Shown here: positions 1 through 8,813 of the stretch, piece by piece
Layout: every line of letters starts with the position of its first letter
Numbering within the stretch: the stretch's first letter is position 1
Origin: Paenibacillus flagellatus
GTDB lineage: Bacteria; Bacillota; Bacilli; Paenibacillales; NBRC-103111
Assembly: GCF_003217775.1 (NCBI RefSeq)
Contig: NZ_QJVJ01000015.1
Span: 62,001 to 126,000 of the forward strand
Reading direction: 5' to 3'
Length of the DNA stretch: 64,000 nucleotides
The notes under the pieces: model-generated
Databases searched by the model: none
Told to the model about the DNA's origin: nothing
The model's input: the letters and a program-made list of their open reading frames with translations, nothing else
Program-made: the position numbers and the translations under genes

Positions 1-2394
1 CTTACCGTGCCGGGGACCGTGATGGATATCGCGGCGGGAAACAATTTTTCGCTGGCGCTGAAAGCGGACGGCACCCTTGTCGCCTGGGGAGATCATAGTG
101 CGGGTCAAACGACCGTGCCGAACGGGCTTGCCAAGCCGGTCAAGGGTGGCGCTGTCGCGGCGGGAGCGATTCATTCGCTGGCGCTGAAGTCGGACGGCAC
201 CGTCGAAGCCTGGGGAGGCAGCCCGGGAGACGTCTGGGGTGACGACGACCCGGAACTTGGTCAATTGACCGTGCCGGACGAGCTTACCGAGCCGGGGACC
301 GCGATGGATATCGCGGCGGGATCGTATCATTCGCTGGCACTGAAAGCGAACGGCACCGTTGTCGCCTGGGGAGATAACCGTTACGGTCAAACGGACGTGC
401 CCGGGCTCTCCGGCGTGAAGGCCGTCTCGGCGGGAACGCAGCATTCGCTGGCGCTGACAGCGAACGGCACCGTCGTCGCTTGGGGAGATGACTATTATGG
501 TCAAACGACTGTGCCGCCTGGACTCTCCGGGGTGGTGGCGATCGCGGCGGGAGGTTTTCATTCGCTGGCGTTGAAAGCCGACGGCACTGTCGTCGCCTGG
601 GGAAATAATTCCAGTGGCCAAAGGATCGTGCCGTCCGGACTCTCCGGGGTGGTGGCGATCGCGGCGGGAGGGCTTCATTCGCTGGCGCTAAAAGCGGACG
701 GCACCGTCGTCGCCTGGGGTGGCGATTTTCATGGTCAATCGTACGTGCCGGCCGGGCTTACCGGGGTGGTGGCGATCGCGGCGGGAGGGCTTCATTCGCT
801 GGCACTGAAAGCGGACGGCACCGTCGTCGCCTGGGGAGATGATTTCTATGGGCAATCGGACGTACCTGCCGGACTCTCCGGGGTGGCGGCGATCGCGGCG
901 GGAGGGACTCTTTCGCTGGCGCTGAAGTCGGACGGCACCGTCGTCGCTTGGGGAGCCGGCCCGGGAGATAGTGATTATTACGGTCAAACGAACGTGCCGG
1001 GCAATGACCGTCTGAGCGGCCTGACGGTACAGGAGGGCAATATGGATCCCGTGTTTTCCCCTTCGATCACCGCTTATACCCTCGACGGCCCGTTGGTATC
1101 GAGCGTGCATATCACGCCAACGCTGGCAGACCCGACTTACGCCGAGCTGTATGTCGACAACAAGCCGCTGGCCAGCGGCAGCACGGCGACGGTAAGCGTC
1201 TCGGGAGCATCGACGGTCATCCCTGTTCGGGTTGAACCGTATTTGAAGCCGCCTCGGACGTATACGATCACCGTGCATGGAGACGGAGAGCCTCCCGACG
1301 TTCAGTTCGCCGCGAACGGTCATGCGACGCCTTCGCAAACGGCGGAAAGCACTGTAACCGTGACGGATGCGGAAAGCGGCGTCGATACGGCCTCGCTGCA
1401 ATACGCCTGGACGCAAAGTACGGCCGTTCCCGCAGACGGCTGGACGGCTTTTGCCAGCGGCGACCCATTGCGGCGGGCCAGCGGAGACGGCAACTGGTAT
1501 TTGCATATCCGCGCGCAAGATCTGGCCGGGAATGTCGCCGACGCGGTATCGAACGCGTTCGTGCTGGACAACACGGCGCCGGAACTTACGCTAAACGGCA
1601 GCAATCCGATGAATATCCCGCAAGGCGGGACGTACACGGAACCGGGGGCGGTGGCGACCGATGCGATCGACGGCGCGATTCCGGCCTCGTCCATCACGAT
1701 TTCGGGCGCCGTGGACACGACGCGCCTCGGAAATTACCCGGTCCAATATGCGGTCGCGGACCGCGCAGGCAATACCGCTACGGTAACCCGAAGCGTGTAC
1801 GTGTACGACGGAGACGCGCCGGCGATTTATTTGAACGGAACGAATCCCATGACGGTGGAAGCGAACAGTCCGTTTGTCGATCCCGGTGCAACGGCGCAGG
1901 ATGTGCAGGACGGCGACATTTCCGCTTCGATAATAGTGACCGGAACGGTGGATTCGACGACCCTTGGCACTTATACGCTCTTCTATAATGTTTCCGATGC
2001 TGCAGGCAATGCGGCTGCGACCGTGACGCGCGCGGTCTATGTGAACGATACGCAGCCTCCTGTTCTCACGTTGCTCGGCGATCCCGTAATGAGCGTGCCG
2101 GCTGGCGCAGCGTTTGCCGATCCCGGAGCGCAAGCGACCGATGCCTATTACGGCGACATCTCCGAACGCATTGTCGTGACCGGAACGGTAGATACAAGCC
2201 AAGCGGGCGAGTATACGCTGCGGTACAATGTGGAGGATCCATCCGGCAATGCCGCCGCGGAAGCGACGCGCACGGTGACGGTCACGGCTCCTGATGACTC
2301 CAATGGCTCCGACGGTTCCGACGGCTCCGAAAATACGGGGAACTCGGGAACGAACGAATCCTCAGGCAGCGGCGGGCCTGCGGCCATCCGCTAG
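1..2394 (+). CDS. RCC1-repeat / Ig-like surface protein, N-terminal part (5' partial, ends at in-frame TAG)
   Basis: The reading frame is open from base 1, so the true start and any signal peptide lie upstream. Residues ~1-335 are short RCC1-like blades (AAGxxHSLALKADGTVVAWG); in the DNA the last blades repeat every 117 bp (39 residues). A cadherin-like beta-sandwich (~336-420) and an Ig-like segment follow, then three DUF5011-like domains (~530-755), each opening with a proline/glycine pattern such as DPGA. A Ser/Gly/Asp-rich linker leads to TAG at 2392-2394. The next codon, GTG at 2395, continues the same frame into SLH domains. Family knowledge says these modules normally sit in one cell-wall-anchored protein, so this is probably the front part of a protein of about 1190 visible residues interrupted by an amber codon. 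Substrate or partner unknown; beta-propeller surface proteins often mediate adhesion. Confidence 0.85.
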   Translation, partial: LTVPGTVMDIAAGNNFSLALKADGTLVAWGDHSAGQTTVPNGLAKPVKGGAVAAGAIHSLALKSDGTVEAWGGSPGDVWGDDDPELGQLTVPDELTEPGTAMDIAAGSYHSLALKANGTVVAWGDNRYGQTDVPGLSGVKAVSAGTQHSLALTANGTVVAWGDDYYGQTTVPPGLSGVVAIAAGGFHSLALKADGTVVAWGNNSSGQRIVPSGLSGVVAIAAGGLHSLALKADGTVVAWGGDFHGQSYVPAGLTGVVAIAAGGLHSLALKADGTVVAWGDDFYGQSDVPAGLSGVAAIAAGGTLSLALKSDGTVVAWGAGPGDSDYYGQTNVPGNDRLSGLTVQEGNMDPVFSPSITAYTLDGPLVSSVHITPTLADPTYAELYVDNKPLASGSTATVSVSGASTVIPVRVEPYLKPPRTYTITVHGDGEPPDVQFAANGHATPSQTAESTVTVTDAESGVDTASLQYAWTQSTAVPADGWTAFASGDPLRRASGDGNWYLHIRAQDLAGNVADAVSNAFVLDNTAPELTLNGSNPMNIPQGGTYTEPGAVATDAIDGAIPASSITISGAVDTTRLGNYPVQYAVADRAGNTATVTRSVYVYDGDAPAIYLNGTNPMTVEANSPFVDPGATAQDVQDGDISASIIVTGTVDSTTLGTYTLFYNVSDAAGNAAATVTRAVYVNDTQPPVLTLLGDPVMSVPAGAAFADPGAQATDAYYGDISERIVVTGTVDTSQAGEYTLRYNVEDPSGNAAAEATRTVTVTAPDDSNGSDGSDGSENTGNSGTNESSGSGGPAAIR

Positions 2395-3588
2395 GTGAGC
2401 GTCAAAATCAACGGAGTGGTTAAGCGAGTCATCGCATCGTACGAAACGTCCGGCGGGCAACGTATAACCCGGATTTTCCCGACGGCGGGGCAATTGTCCG
2501 AAGCGTTGGCAACTAAGCCGGACGGCATTCGGATCGAAGCGCAAGACATCGGAGATTCGGTCAAGATGGACCTTCCGGCCGCTCCGCTGCTGCACGCGCT
2601 GGAAGTTCGTCCCGACGCCCTGTTGGAATGGAGCGTTAACGGAAACGGCCTGCGCATTCCGCTCAACATCCTGCAAGGCGTTCCGAAGGAAGCGACCGTT
2701 ACCTTCGGGATCGCGGCTGCTGCGGGTTCTGTCAGCGACGCCGGGAACGGAGCGATCGCGAGAGCGAGGGGAGTGCCGCTGCTCCCACATCCGGTCGTGT
2801 ATTCGCTTCAGGCAAACGACGGCAGCAGCATCGATTGGGGCCGAACGTACGCGACTTTGACGGTCGCTCTGCCCGAATCGGCCAATCCGGATCAAGCGAC
2901 TGCCGTACGCATCGATGAAAACGGGCGGATGCGGTTCGCGCCGGCTGTTTTCTCGAAAGACGGGTCGCCCCTGGTGACGATTCGTTCGCCTTATAACGGC
3001 GCTTATTCGGTCCTCCGATCGGATCATTCGTTTGCGGATTTGAACGGGCATTGGGCGCAAAAGGATATCGTCTTGATGGCGAACAAGCTGCTAGTCGAAG
3101 GAAGAACGCAAGACCGATTTGTGCCGGACGATCCTATCAGCCGCGCCGAATTTGCCGCCATGCTCATGCGTTCTCTCGGCCTGGACGATGAACCAGACGG
3201 TTCGGCGCCTTTCCGGGACGTGGCGCCGGGAGCCTGGTATGCGGGAGCCGTCCGGGCCGCTCAACAACATCAGCTCATCGGCGGTTTCGAAGACGGGACG
3301 TTCCGGCCGGAAGCACCCATTACCCGCGAACAAATGGCGGTCATGATCGTCAGGGCGATGGAGTACGCCGGACATGCGCCGAACGCGAACGGGGCCGCGA
3401 CGAGAACGTTCGCCGACGAATCGGACATCGCGCCATGGGCAGACGCCGCGGTCGGTCGGCTGATTGGAGCCTCCATCATCCGCGGTTTGACCGAAACGAA
3501 GTTCGGCCCCCGGGAATATGTGTCCCGCGCGCAAGGCGCCGTCCTGTTGAAGCGGATGCTGCAGGCGATGCAATTTATCAATCCGTAA
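2395..3588 (+). CDS. SLH-domain C-terminal part, in frame after an amber codon
   Basis: This frame directly continues the preceding gene after TAG; the first codon is GTG, and no Shine-Dalgarno sequence lies upstream, so independent translation looks unlikely. The first ~200 residues (VSVKINGVVKRV onward) resemble the beta-rich connector usually placed before SLH domains in Paenibacillus surface proteins. Three SLH domains follow at residues ~200-260, 265-325 and 335-395, with motifs such as HWAQ, RAEFAAML and ITREQMAVM. SLH triplets bind pyruvylated secondary cell-wall polymer. The segment has no signal peptide, so alone it could not reach the wall. It is best read as the anchor of the upstream protein, separated by a nonsense mutation, sequencing error or programmed readthrough. 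Confidence 0.75.
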   Translation: MSVKINGVVKRVIASYETSGGQRITRIFPTAGQLSEALATKPDGIRIEAQDIGDSVKMDLPAAPLLHALEVRPDALLEWSVNGNGLRIPLNILQGVPKEATVTFGIAAAAGSVSDAGNGAIARARGVPLLPHPVVYSLQANDGSSIDWGRTYATLTVALPESANPDQATAVRIDENGRMRFAPAVFSKDGSPLVTIRSPYNGAYSVLRSDHSFADLNGHWAQKDIVLMANKLLVEGRTQDRFVPDDPISRAEFAAMLMRSLGLDDEPDGSAPFRDVAPGAWYAGAVRAAQQHQLIGGFEDGTFRPEAPITREQMAVMIVRAMEYAGHAPNANGAATRTFADESDIAPWADAAVGRLIGASIIRGLTETKFGPREYVSRAQGAVLLKRMLQAMQFINP

Positions 3589-3930
3589 GCTTTAAGGTTT
3601 TTCGAGTAGATATGCGGGGCCCGTACCCCTGGGGCAGATTGTTGACAAAGCACCGTATTTCGCGGGGCTTTCGGTAATAGCCTCCGGAAGTGCTGCGCAA
3701 GGAATGGAGGAGGCGATTTTGCAATGAGCTGAGTTATCCTGTGGTAGTCCGGATGACTTTTCATATAAAAAGTACAACCATGAAAAAAGAGGGGTTCTCG
3801 CCCCTCTTTACGATTTACACGAATACTTCTCCGATTTGTCTTTCGTCATATGCTGTGCAATTCCGCCTGAGTGAATCCCTTTATTCGGGCGGGATTGGGT
3901 CTCTTCGAAGGTTGGGAGCGGGCAACTTTT
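3589..3930. other. Intergenic region between convergent genes
   Basis: This 342-bp stretch separates the SLH gene from the oppositely oriented WYL regulator. Apart from the terminator at 3783-3809 I see no convincing gene, RNA or repeat in it. Short open frames here lack ribosome binding sites and recognisable products. Confidence 0.5.
3783..3809 (-). terminator. Rho-independent terminator of the WYL regulator
   Basis: Nine-base arms AAAGAGGGG (3786-3794) and CCCCTCTTT (3801-3809) enclose a six-base loop. Read on the minus strand the stem is followed by six T residues, so it fits the end of the regulator gene; the plus-strand T tract is weaker, though it could still act on the SLH gene. Confidence 0.8.
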
Positions 3931-4842
3931 TCAACAATAGTTCTCCATCATTTTGCTTATAAAATTTCGAAACTCTTCCACATATGTCCGGGGCTCGACG
4001 ATTTTGAGACTCGTACCGAAGCCTGCCAAAAATTGAAACCCCGTATGGTTTTGAGGGACAAGAATGGTTGCCAATAACCATTCCGAACTATGCGCTTCAA
4101 TGCTTTTTCGACCGTACCGTTCGATGAATTGATCTTTTATGCTCGGCGAAATCAATGCTTTAATCGCGACCAATTCCGGTGGATAGGCGGCTTCGCGTTC
4201 TTGCTCGGACGAATCCTCTCTAGGGTGGAACGTTTTTTCATCCATCGCAAGATGATCGATTCGAGATAATTTAAACGTCCGGTATCCTTGACGGTGTAAG
4301 CAGAAGCCTTTCAAGTACCAGCTCGTTTCGCTGAAATGAAGCCCGTACGGCTCGACGATTCTATTCGTCGCCGTGCCGTTTTTATCGATATAATCGAATG
4401 AGACGAGCCTTCTCTTTACTATGGATTCTTGACAGAGCTTCAAGGTTTGAAGAAGTTCAGACCGACCCTCCCATTCATAAAACGACAGTTGAACGGAACG
4501 ATTCGGAGACAGGGGGCCAACCATGGCCTCTATTTTTTTTATCGTCTTTTCCACTTCTTCGCTTATGAAAATTTGTTCCAATCCGCTCAACGCAGTCAAT
4601 ATGTTCCCGATGTCGGCGTTGCTTAACAGACGTTTATCCACCTTGTATTCATCCATAATACCGTAGCCGCCGTTCACGCCATTGACGGCATAGATCGGGA
4701 TATTGGACAAACTCAAGGTTTCCATATCGCGAAGGATCGTTCTTTTGGAAACATGGAACAATTGCGCGAATTGTGTTGTGGAAACGACCTCTTTTTTCAG
4801 CAGGATCATGATAATAGAAATGAGTCTCTCGACCTTGTCCAT
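3931..4842 (-). CDS. YafY-type HTH/WYL-domain transcriptional regulator
   Basis: A 303-residue DNA-binding regulator. Residues ~1-60 form an HTH_11 winged helix (TTQFAQLFHVSKRTILRDM), and the middle to C-terminal part carries a WYL ligand-sensing domain (motif SWYLKGFCLHRQGYRTFKLSRI around residues 165-190). WYL regulators of this type usually control a divergent gene in response to a small ligand or nucleic acid. I chose the ATG at 4842 because GAGGG sits five bases upstream; the two ATGs further upstream lack a binding site. The gene diverges from a PhnB-like VOC gene, and a 20-bp perfect-arm inverted repeat lies between them, suggesting autoregulation plus control of the neighbour. The ligand is not predictable. 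Confidence 0.9.
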   Translation of the reverse strand: MDKVERLISIIMILLKKEVVSTTQFAQLFHVSKRTILRDMETLSLSNIPIYAVNGVNGGYGIMDEYKVDKRLLSNADIGNILTALSGLEQIFISEEVEKTIKKIEAMVGPLSPNRSVQLSFYEWEGRSELLQTLKLCQESIVKRRLVSFDYIDKNGTATNRIVEPYGLHFSETSWYLKGFCLHRQGYRTFKLSRIDHLAMDEKTFHPREDSSEQEREAAYPPELVAIKALISPSIKDQFIERYGRKSIEAHSSEWLLATILVPQNHTGFQFLAGFGTSLKIVEPRTYVEEFRNFISKMMENYC

Positions 4843-4876
4843 ATTCGCCCTCATATTTCTTGATTTTTCTCGGAAC

Positions 4877-4896
4877 GGTGACATTAAGCTGTCACC
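4877..4896. promoter_or_regulatory. Candidate WYL-regulator operator
   Basis: Perfect 7-bp arms GGTGACA and TGTCACC with a 6-bp spacer lie in the divergent intergenic region. The site sits 11 bp upstream of a TATACT (4907-4912) that could be the -10 of the plus-strand VOC gene, overlapping its expected -35. Assignment to the adjacent regulator is inferred from position and symmetry. Confidence 0.55.
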
Positions 4897-4942
4897 TTTT
4901 ATTGATTATACTACATGTATCTAAAGAAGGAGGTTTTGCTTG

Positions 4943-5407
4943 ATGTCGGCTATTGCCTATTTAAACTTTGATGGAGTTGCGGAACAAGCGATTGCATTTT
5001 ATGCGGAGGCTTTCATGGCGACCGAAGTGAAAAAAGTGAAATTCAAAGATTTCCCGCAAGATCCGAACTATCCGTTGACGGAAAACGAATTGAACATGAT
5101 CATGGAGTCTTCCATCGCATTCGCGGGCGGGAAAATCATGGCGTCGGATATTTTGCCTTCCATGAAGGGGGTAACGGGCGAGCTGGTAAAAGGGAACAAC
5201 GTATGGATTAGTCTAGTCATCGAGGATGAACAAAAGCTGGAACAATACTTCAAGCATTTGTCCGTTGGCGGCCATGTGGTGATGCCGTTATCCGCTACTC
5301 CTTGGTCATCGTGCTTCGGCCTGCTGGTCGATAAGTTCGGGGTATCCTGGAAATTCAATCGTGACGCCGATCGGTTTCTCGATCAAGTGCTTTCCAACAA
5401 ATCGTAA
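4943..5407 (+). CDS. PhnB-like VOC family protein
   Basis: A 154-residue vicinal-oxygen-chelate protein of the PhnB/3-demethylubiquinone-methyltransferase-like type. It opens with the family signature AIAYLNFDGVAEQAIAFYAEAF and ends with FGLLVDKFGVSWKFN, both typical of this fold. These proteins are small dimeric metal-binding enzymes or binding proteins; the real substrate is usually unknown. The start is ATG 4943 with GGAGG nine bases upstream; the TTG just before it is also possible. It diverges from the WYL regulator and most likely belongs to its regulon. Confidence 0.88.
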   Translation: MSAIAYLNFDGVAEQAIAFYAEAFMATEVKKVKFKDFPQDPNYPLTENELNMIMESSIAFAGGKIMASDILPSMKGVTGELVKGNNVWISLVIEDEQKLEQYFKHLSVGGHVVMPLSATPWSSCFGLLVDKFGVSWKFNRDADRFLDQVLSNKS

Positions 5408-5636
5408 CGCCCCCGAAAATGGTCTTGAACCCGAGGCCGTTTCTGTGACAAGAACAGCTATGAATCATCAATTTACGATCCTTCTTTTAAACGATAGTTG
5501 TATTCGGCCGTGACAGGATTGTGCACATCAGCAATCCATGAGAAACCGGGCATGCTGTTGGATGATAAGATGCTGCATAAGGACGTGTAATCCGGATGAT
5601 GAATGTGCGAGAAAACCAGGGAGGAGAGTCAGTCGC

Positions 5637-6167
5637 ATGGCAAAGATCGTTTTCGCATTGAACCAGTCTCTGGACGGGTTCGTCGACCACATGGCATTCC
5701 AACCCGATCCCGTGCTATTCCGTCATTTCATCGACGACATGCGCGGGCTGGCGGGCATCCTGTACGGGCGCCGCATGTACGAGACGATGCGGTATTGGGA
5801 CGGAGACCCTTTTGAATGGGATGCGCCGGAACGGGAATACGCAGCGGCGTGGCAAAGCAAACCGAAGTGGGTAGTGTCGAGGACGTTAACGTCCGTCGGT
5901 CCGAACGCTTCTCTGATCGAGGGCGACCTCGCAGCGGCCATACGCGGGCTGAAGGCTCAGCATGAAGGGGAGATTGAAGTTGCCGGGCCGGAGCTGGCGC
6001 ACAGTCTAACGGAACTCGGTCTCGTCGATGAGTATCAACTCTATCTCCATCCGGTCGTGCTCGGTCACGGCAAGCCGTTCTTCGCCGGTCCGCGGCCGCC
6101 GCTGCGCCTCGTGGCGAGCGATCGAATTGGCGGGCAGGTGATCAGGTTGACCTACGTTCCGGCTTAG
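5637..6167 (+). CDS. Dihydrofolate-reductase/RibD C-terminal-like reductase
   Basis: A 176-residue protein of the RibD_C/DHFR-like family (FALNQSLDGFVD at the N-terminus; GILYGRRMYETMRYW; EVAGPELAHSLTELGLVDEY; HPVVLGHGKPFF). This fold binds NADPH, but most stand-alone members have no assigned substrate and are not true folate enzymes. I chose the ATG at 5637, preceded by GGGAGGAGAG at about nine bases; the longer open frame upstream encodes cysteine-rich sequence unlike the family. It is monocistronic, ending before a hairpin terminator at 6230. Confidence 0.9.
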   Translation: MAKIVFALNQSLDGFVDHMAFQPDPVLFRHFIDDMRGLAGILYGRRMYETMRYWDGDPFEWDAPEREYAAAWQSKPKWVVSRTLTSVGPNASLIEGDLAAAIRGLKAQHEGEIEVAGPELAHSLTELGLVDEYQLYLHPVVLGHGKPFFAGPRPPLRLVASDRIGGQVIRLTYVPA

Positions 6168-6229
6168 AGCTTAGTGGTGCGGCTGACCCAGCGGCAGAGG
6201 GATACGTTAGTTTAACAAACGGCGATTGT

Positions 6230-6257
6230 GAAGGCTGCTGGTAGGCGGCCTTCTTTT
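6230..6257 (+). terminator. Rho-independent terminator after the DHFR-like gene
   Basis: GAAGGC (6230-6235) pairs with GCCTTC (6248-6253), with further pairing inside, followed by TTTTA. It lies 63 bp after the stop codon. Confidence 0.6.
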
Positions 6258-6318
6258 ATGCGATTACGGCAATGCACCTATGTTCATGTCATCCGACAAT
6301 CGCAACTGCCTATATATT

Positions 6319-6675
6319 TTATTTTGTTGAATTGTAACTCCAATTCATTAAATCGTAGAGTTCGCTTTTAGGAAAAGGACTATCCAAAACAATAGAAATC
6401 CAATGCTCCTTATTCATATGGTACGCAGGCAAAATTCCTTGTCGACTCCTCAATAAACCATTTAATTCTGGATCGCACTTCAAGTTCATGATGTCGACTC
6501 TTCCTTCCCCGGATAAACCTAATTTGATTCGTGGTACATTCATTATCACTCCATACCACTTGCCATCCCCGTTATGTCTTAATACCGCATAATCCGGATG
6601 CTTGAACCAAGGGTAGTCCGGCTCTGTGTTGAACTTTTCCTTTACATAAGTAAATATATCTTCTCTATTTATCAA
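6319..6675 (-). CDS. MmcQ/YjbR family protein
   Basis: A 118-residue protein of the MmcQ/YjbR (double-wing, CyaY-like) family. Characteristic segments are PDYPWFKHPDYAVLRH near residue 20, KWYGVIMNVPR, IMNLKCDPE, and the C-terminal HWISIVLDSP. The family is called DNA-binding from its fold, but no cellular role is established. The start at 6675 gives the usual family length. It is transcribed alone. Confidence 0.88.
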   Translation of the reverse strand: MINREDIFTYVKEKFNTEPDYPWFKHPDYAVLRHNGDGKWYGVIMNVPRIKLGLSGEGRVDIMNLKCDPELNGLLRSRQGILPAYHMNKEHWISIVLDSPFPKSELYDLMNWSYNSTK

Positions 6676-6889
6676 AAAAACGACCTCCCGAAATACCCGT
6701 TTATCGATTGGTTATACAAATATGTATTGTCCTGTTTTGTGCGAGAAGGAGCTTGGCGGCCCGCTTGTCGACATGCACGTTCGTCTGCCCTTTCAAATTG
6801 CGATAAGCACATAAGCCGCCGCCGCGTCCATGTTAATGGTCTTTAAGCAAACCCGATGCATTCGCTTATACCGCTGAATCGGAGAGATC

Positions 6890-7765
6890 TTAGGGAAAAG
6901 CTGCCGTCACGTATTCCGAAAAACGTTGCGCCGCTGGCGTCACAAACTTGTCCCTTTTCTTCACGAGGCCGATTTCGCAGATGCATCCTTCGTCTTCGAT
7001 GGGCAGCCACACCAAACCGTCGAGCAGTAATCCGTTCGTTTTGGGAAGAATCGATAACCCGAGTCCGGCCGCCACAAAGCCCGCCACCGTCATCAAGTCC
7101 TCCGCTTCGTACGCGACTGCCGGTGCGAAGCCGAACCGGTCGAAGCAGCTTTCTAGTGTAGACTTAAGTCCACAGTAATGTTTTACTTCGATGAACGGTT
7201 CGCCGGTCAATTCCGTGAATTTGATCGCTTTCTGCTGCGCGAGGCGATGAGTAGGAGAAACGACGACATACAAGGGCGCCGCCACCATGGGTACCCATTC
7301 ATAATCGTCTGACTCCAGTTTGGCGGATGAGATCATAAGATCGCATTCACCGCGTTCCATATGGCCTCTAATGAACGTATGATTCCCCTGCACCAATTCG
7401 AACCGAATTTTCGGGTGCCGTTGATGAAACTCGCGAATAAGCTTGGGTACAAGCTCCGCGCCCAGTATATTCAGATAGGCGACACGGATGACCCCGGATT
7501 CGGGATTCACTTGTTCTTCGATCGCTTGCTTTCCCCTCTCCAGCTCGGATAATGCGCGCTCCACCGATTCGGCAAACATTCGTCCGTAACGGCTAACTTG
7601 GATATTGCGGCCTCTTCGCTCGAACAACGGTACCCCCAGTTCTTCCTCCAATTTCGATATGGAGTGGCTCAAGGCCGGCTGCGTAATCGCCAACGCTTCG
7701 GACGCCTTCGTCACATGCTGAAGCCGAACGACAGTAAGAAAATAATCGAGCTGAGTCAGCTCCAT
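6890..7765 (-). CDS. LysR-family transcriptional regulator
   Basis: A 291-residue LysR-type regulator: winged HTH at residues 1-60 (ELTQLDYFLTVVRLQHVTKA, then ITQPALSHSISKLEEELG), a linker helix, and a periplasmic-binding-protein-like effector domain. The start ATG at 7765 has GGAG nine bases upstream; the long N-terminal extension of the open frame is unlike LysR proteins and was rejected. It diverges from a metallo-beta-lactamase-fold gene, and a T-N11-A type box lies between them, so it probably controls that gene and itself. The effector is unknown. Confidence 0.92.
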   Translation of the reverse strand: MELTQLDYFLTVVRLQHVTKASEALAITQPALSHSISKLEEELGVPLFERRGRNIQVSRYGRMFAESVERALSELERGKQAIEEQVNPESGVIRVAYLNILGAELVPKLIREFHQRHPKIRFELVQGNHTFIRGHMERGECDLMISSAKLESDDYEWVPMVAAPLYVVVSPTHRLAQQKAIKFTELTGEPFIEVKHYCGLKSTLESCFDRFGFAPAVAYEAEDLMTVAGFVAAGLGLSILPKTNGLLLDGLVWLPIEDEGCICEIGLVKKRDKFVTPAAQRFSEYVTAAFP

Positions 7766-7789
7766 CTTAGTCATCTCCGATTCATTAGT

Positions 7790-7804
7790 AATATTCATGA
7801 TATT
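7790..7804. promoter_or_regulatory. Candidate LysR box
   Basis: AATAT-N5-ATATT, a short dyad of the T-N11-A type used by LysR proteins, lies between the divergent regulator and the metallo-beta-lactamase gene in a very AT-rich stretch that must also hold both promoters. Confidence 0.4.
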
Positions 7805-7871
7805 GATTATTATAATAAATTGGACGATATGAATAGTCAAATGTAAGCTTAGTGCAAAGGAGATGATGAAG

Positions 7872-8615
7872 ATGAAAGCGACAGTAAGCATAAAAACGGT
7901 TGACATCGAAACAAATTTCCGAGGCATGCCGGAAGTGCTGCATCCCGTACTGATCTGGGACGATCGGGAGGCCGTCTTGATCGACGCCGGCATTCCATAC
8001 CGGCTGCCTGTCATGAAAGAAGCTATGGCTCAGGCGGGAATCCCCTTTGCCAAGCTCAAAACAATTATTTTAACCCACCATGATTTGGATCATATCGGAG
8101 GGTTGACGGAGCTTCTGAACGCCTTTCCGCATAAGATCGACGTACTCGCCACCGAAGAGGAAAAACCTTATATTCAGGGGGAGAAGCCGCATCTGAAGAT
8201 AACCCCCGCATTCATCGATCGTTTTCGCGCCGCGCTCCCTGCCGAACTGCCTTCGGAAAGACGGGATGCAATCCTTCATTTATTGGAGCATCCGCCGACG
8301 GCCAAAGTGGATCGAATCGTAACCGACGGGGAGGAACTCCCCTTTTTTGGCGGGATGGAGGTCATTCATACGCCGGGCCATACCCCCGGACATATCAGCC
8401 TTTATCTGAAACAGCACAAGATTCTTATTACCGGGGACGCCATGATGATCGATAACGGGTGCTTCGTAGAACCCGACAACAACGTTGATGCGGATTTGGC
8501 AAAATCATCATTGAAAAAATTCCTTCCTTATGACATCCAAACCGTCATCTGTTATCACGGGGGGCTTTGCGAGGAAAACGTTAAACATCGAATCGAGCGA
8601 CTGGTATACAGCTGA
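7872..8615 (+). CDS. MBL-fold metallo-hydrolase
   Basis: A 247-residue metallo-beta-lactamase-fold hydrolase. The metal motif is THHDLDH (residues 68-74), the common HxDxDH variant in which Asp replaces the second His of HxHxDH. A second metal ligand region is HTPGHTPGHISLY and a third is ITGDAM. Such enzymes hydrolyse thioesters, lactones or phosphoesters; the substrate cannot be assigned. Of three clustered ATGs I chose 7872, nine bases after AAAGGAG (7856-7862). It diverges from the LysR regulator, which probably controls it. Confidence 0.9.
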   Translation: MKATVSIKTVDIETNFRGMPEVLHPVLIWDDREAVLIDAGIPYRLPVMKEAMAQAGIPFAKLKTIILTHHDLDHIGGLTELLNAFPHKIDVLATEEEKPYIQGEKPHLKITPAFIDRFRAALPAELPSERRDAILHLLEHPPTAKVDRIVTDGEELPFFGGMEVIHTPGHTPGHISLYLKQHKILITGDAMMIDNGCFVEPDNNVDADLAKSSLKKFLPYDIQTVICYHGGLCEENVKHRIERLVYS

Positions 8616-8813
8616 ATAAGATTGCCTCCATCATCGAAGCCTGAGAAACGTAAACGATACCGGGAAGTCGGCGTGAACACGGTCTTCATCGGGTTAACTG
8701 TATTTGCTGCTGCCGGCCGTTATTAAAGTCGACGTTACGTCTACGCCATATAGGGACATCCGCCATGGAGGTCCCTAGTGGTCATCAGGATTATAATCGC
8801 GCCGGACCCGGTT

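Noticed and set aside
2395-3588. Independent gene starting at GTG directly after TAG
   Set aside because: No Shine-Dalgarno sequence, no signal peptide, and the same frame as the upstream surface protein; it is better read as the downstream part of one protein.
6676-6889. Small gene between the MmcQ-like and LysR genes
   Set aside because: A short frame on the minus strand looks faintly protein-like (NVHVDKRAAKLLLAQN) but has no start, no family and only about 20 codons.
7766-8014. 80-residue N-terminal extension of the LysR regulator
   Set aside because: It overlaps the divergent MBL gene and intergenic promoter region; LysR proteins begin with the HTH at 7765.
8616-8813. Membrane-protein remnant (VGVNTVFIGLTVFAAAGRY)
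   Set aside because: The stretch is only about 20 residues long, without start or homologous context, so it may be chance.
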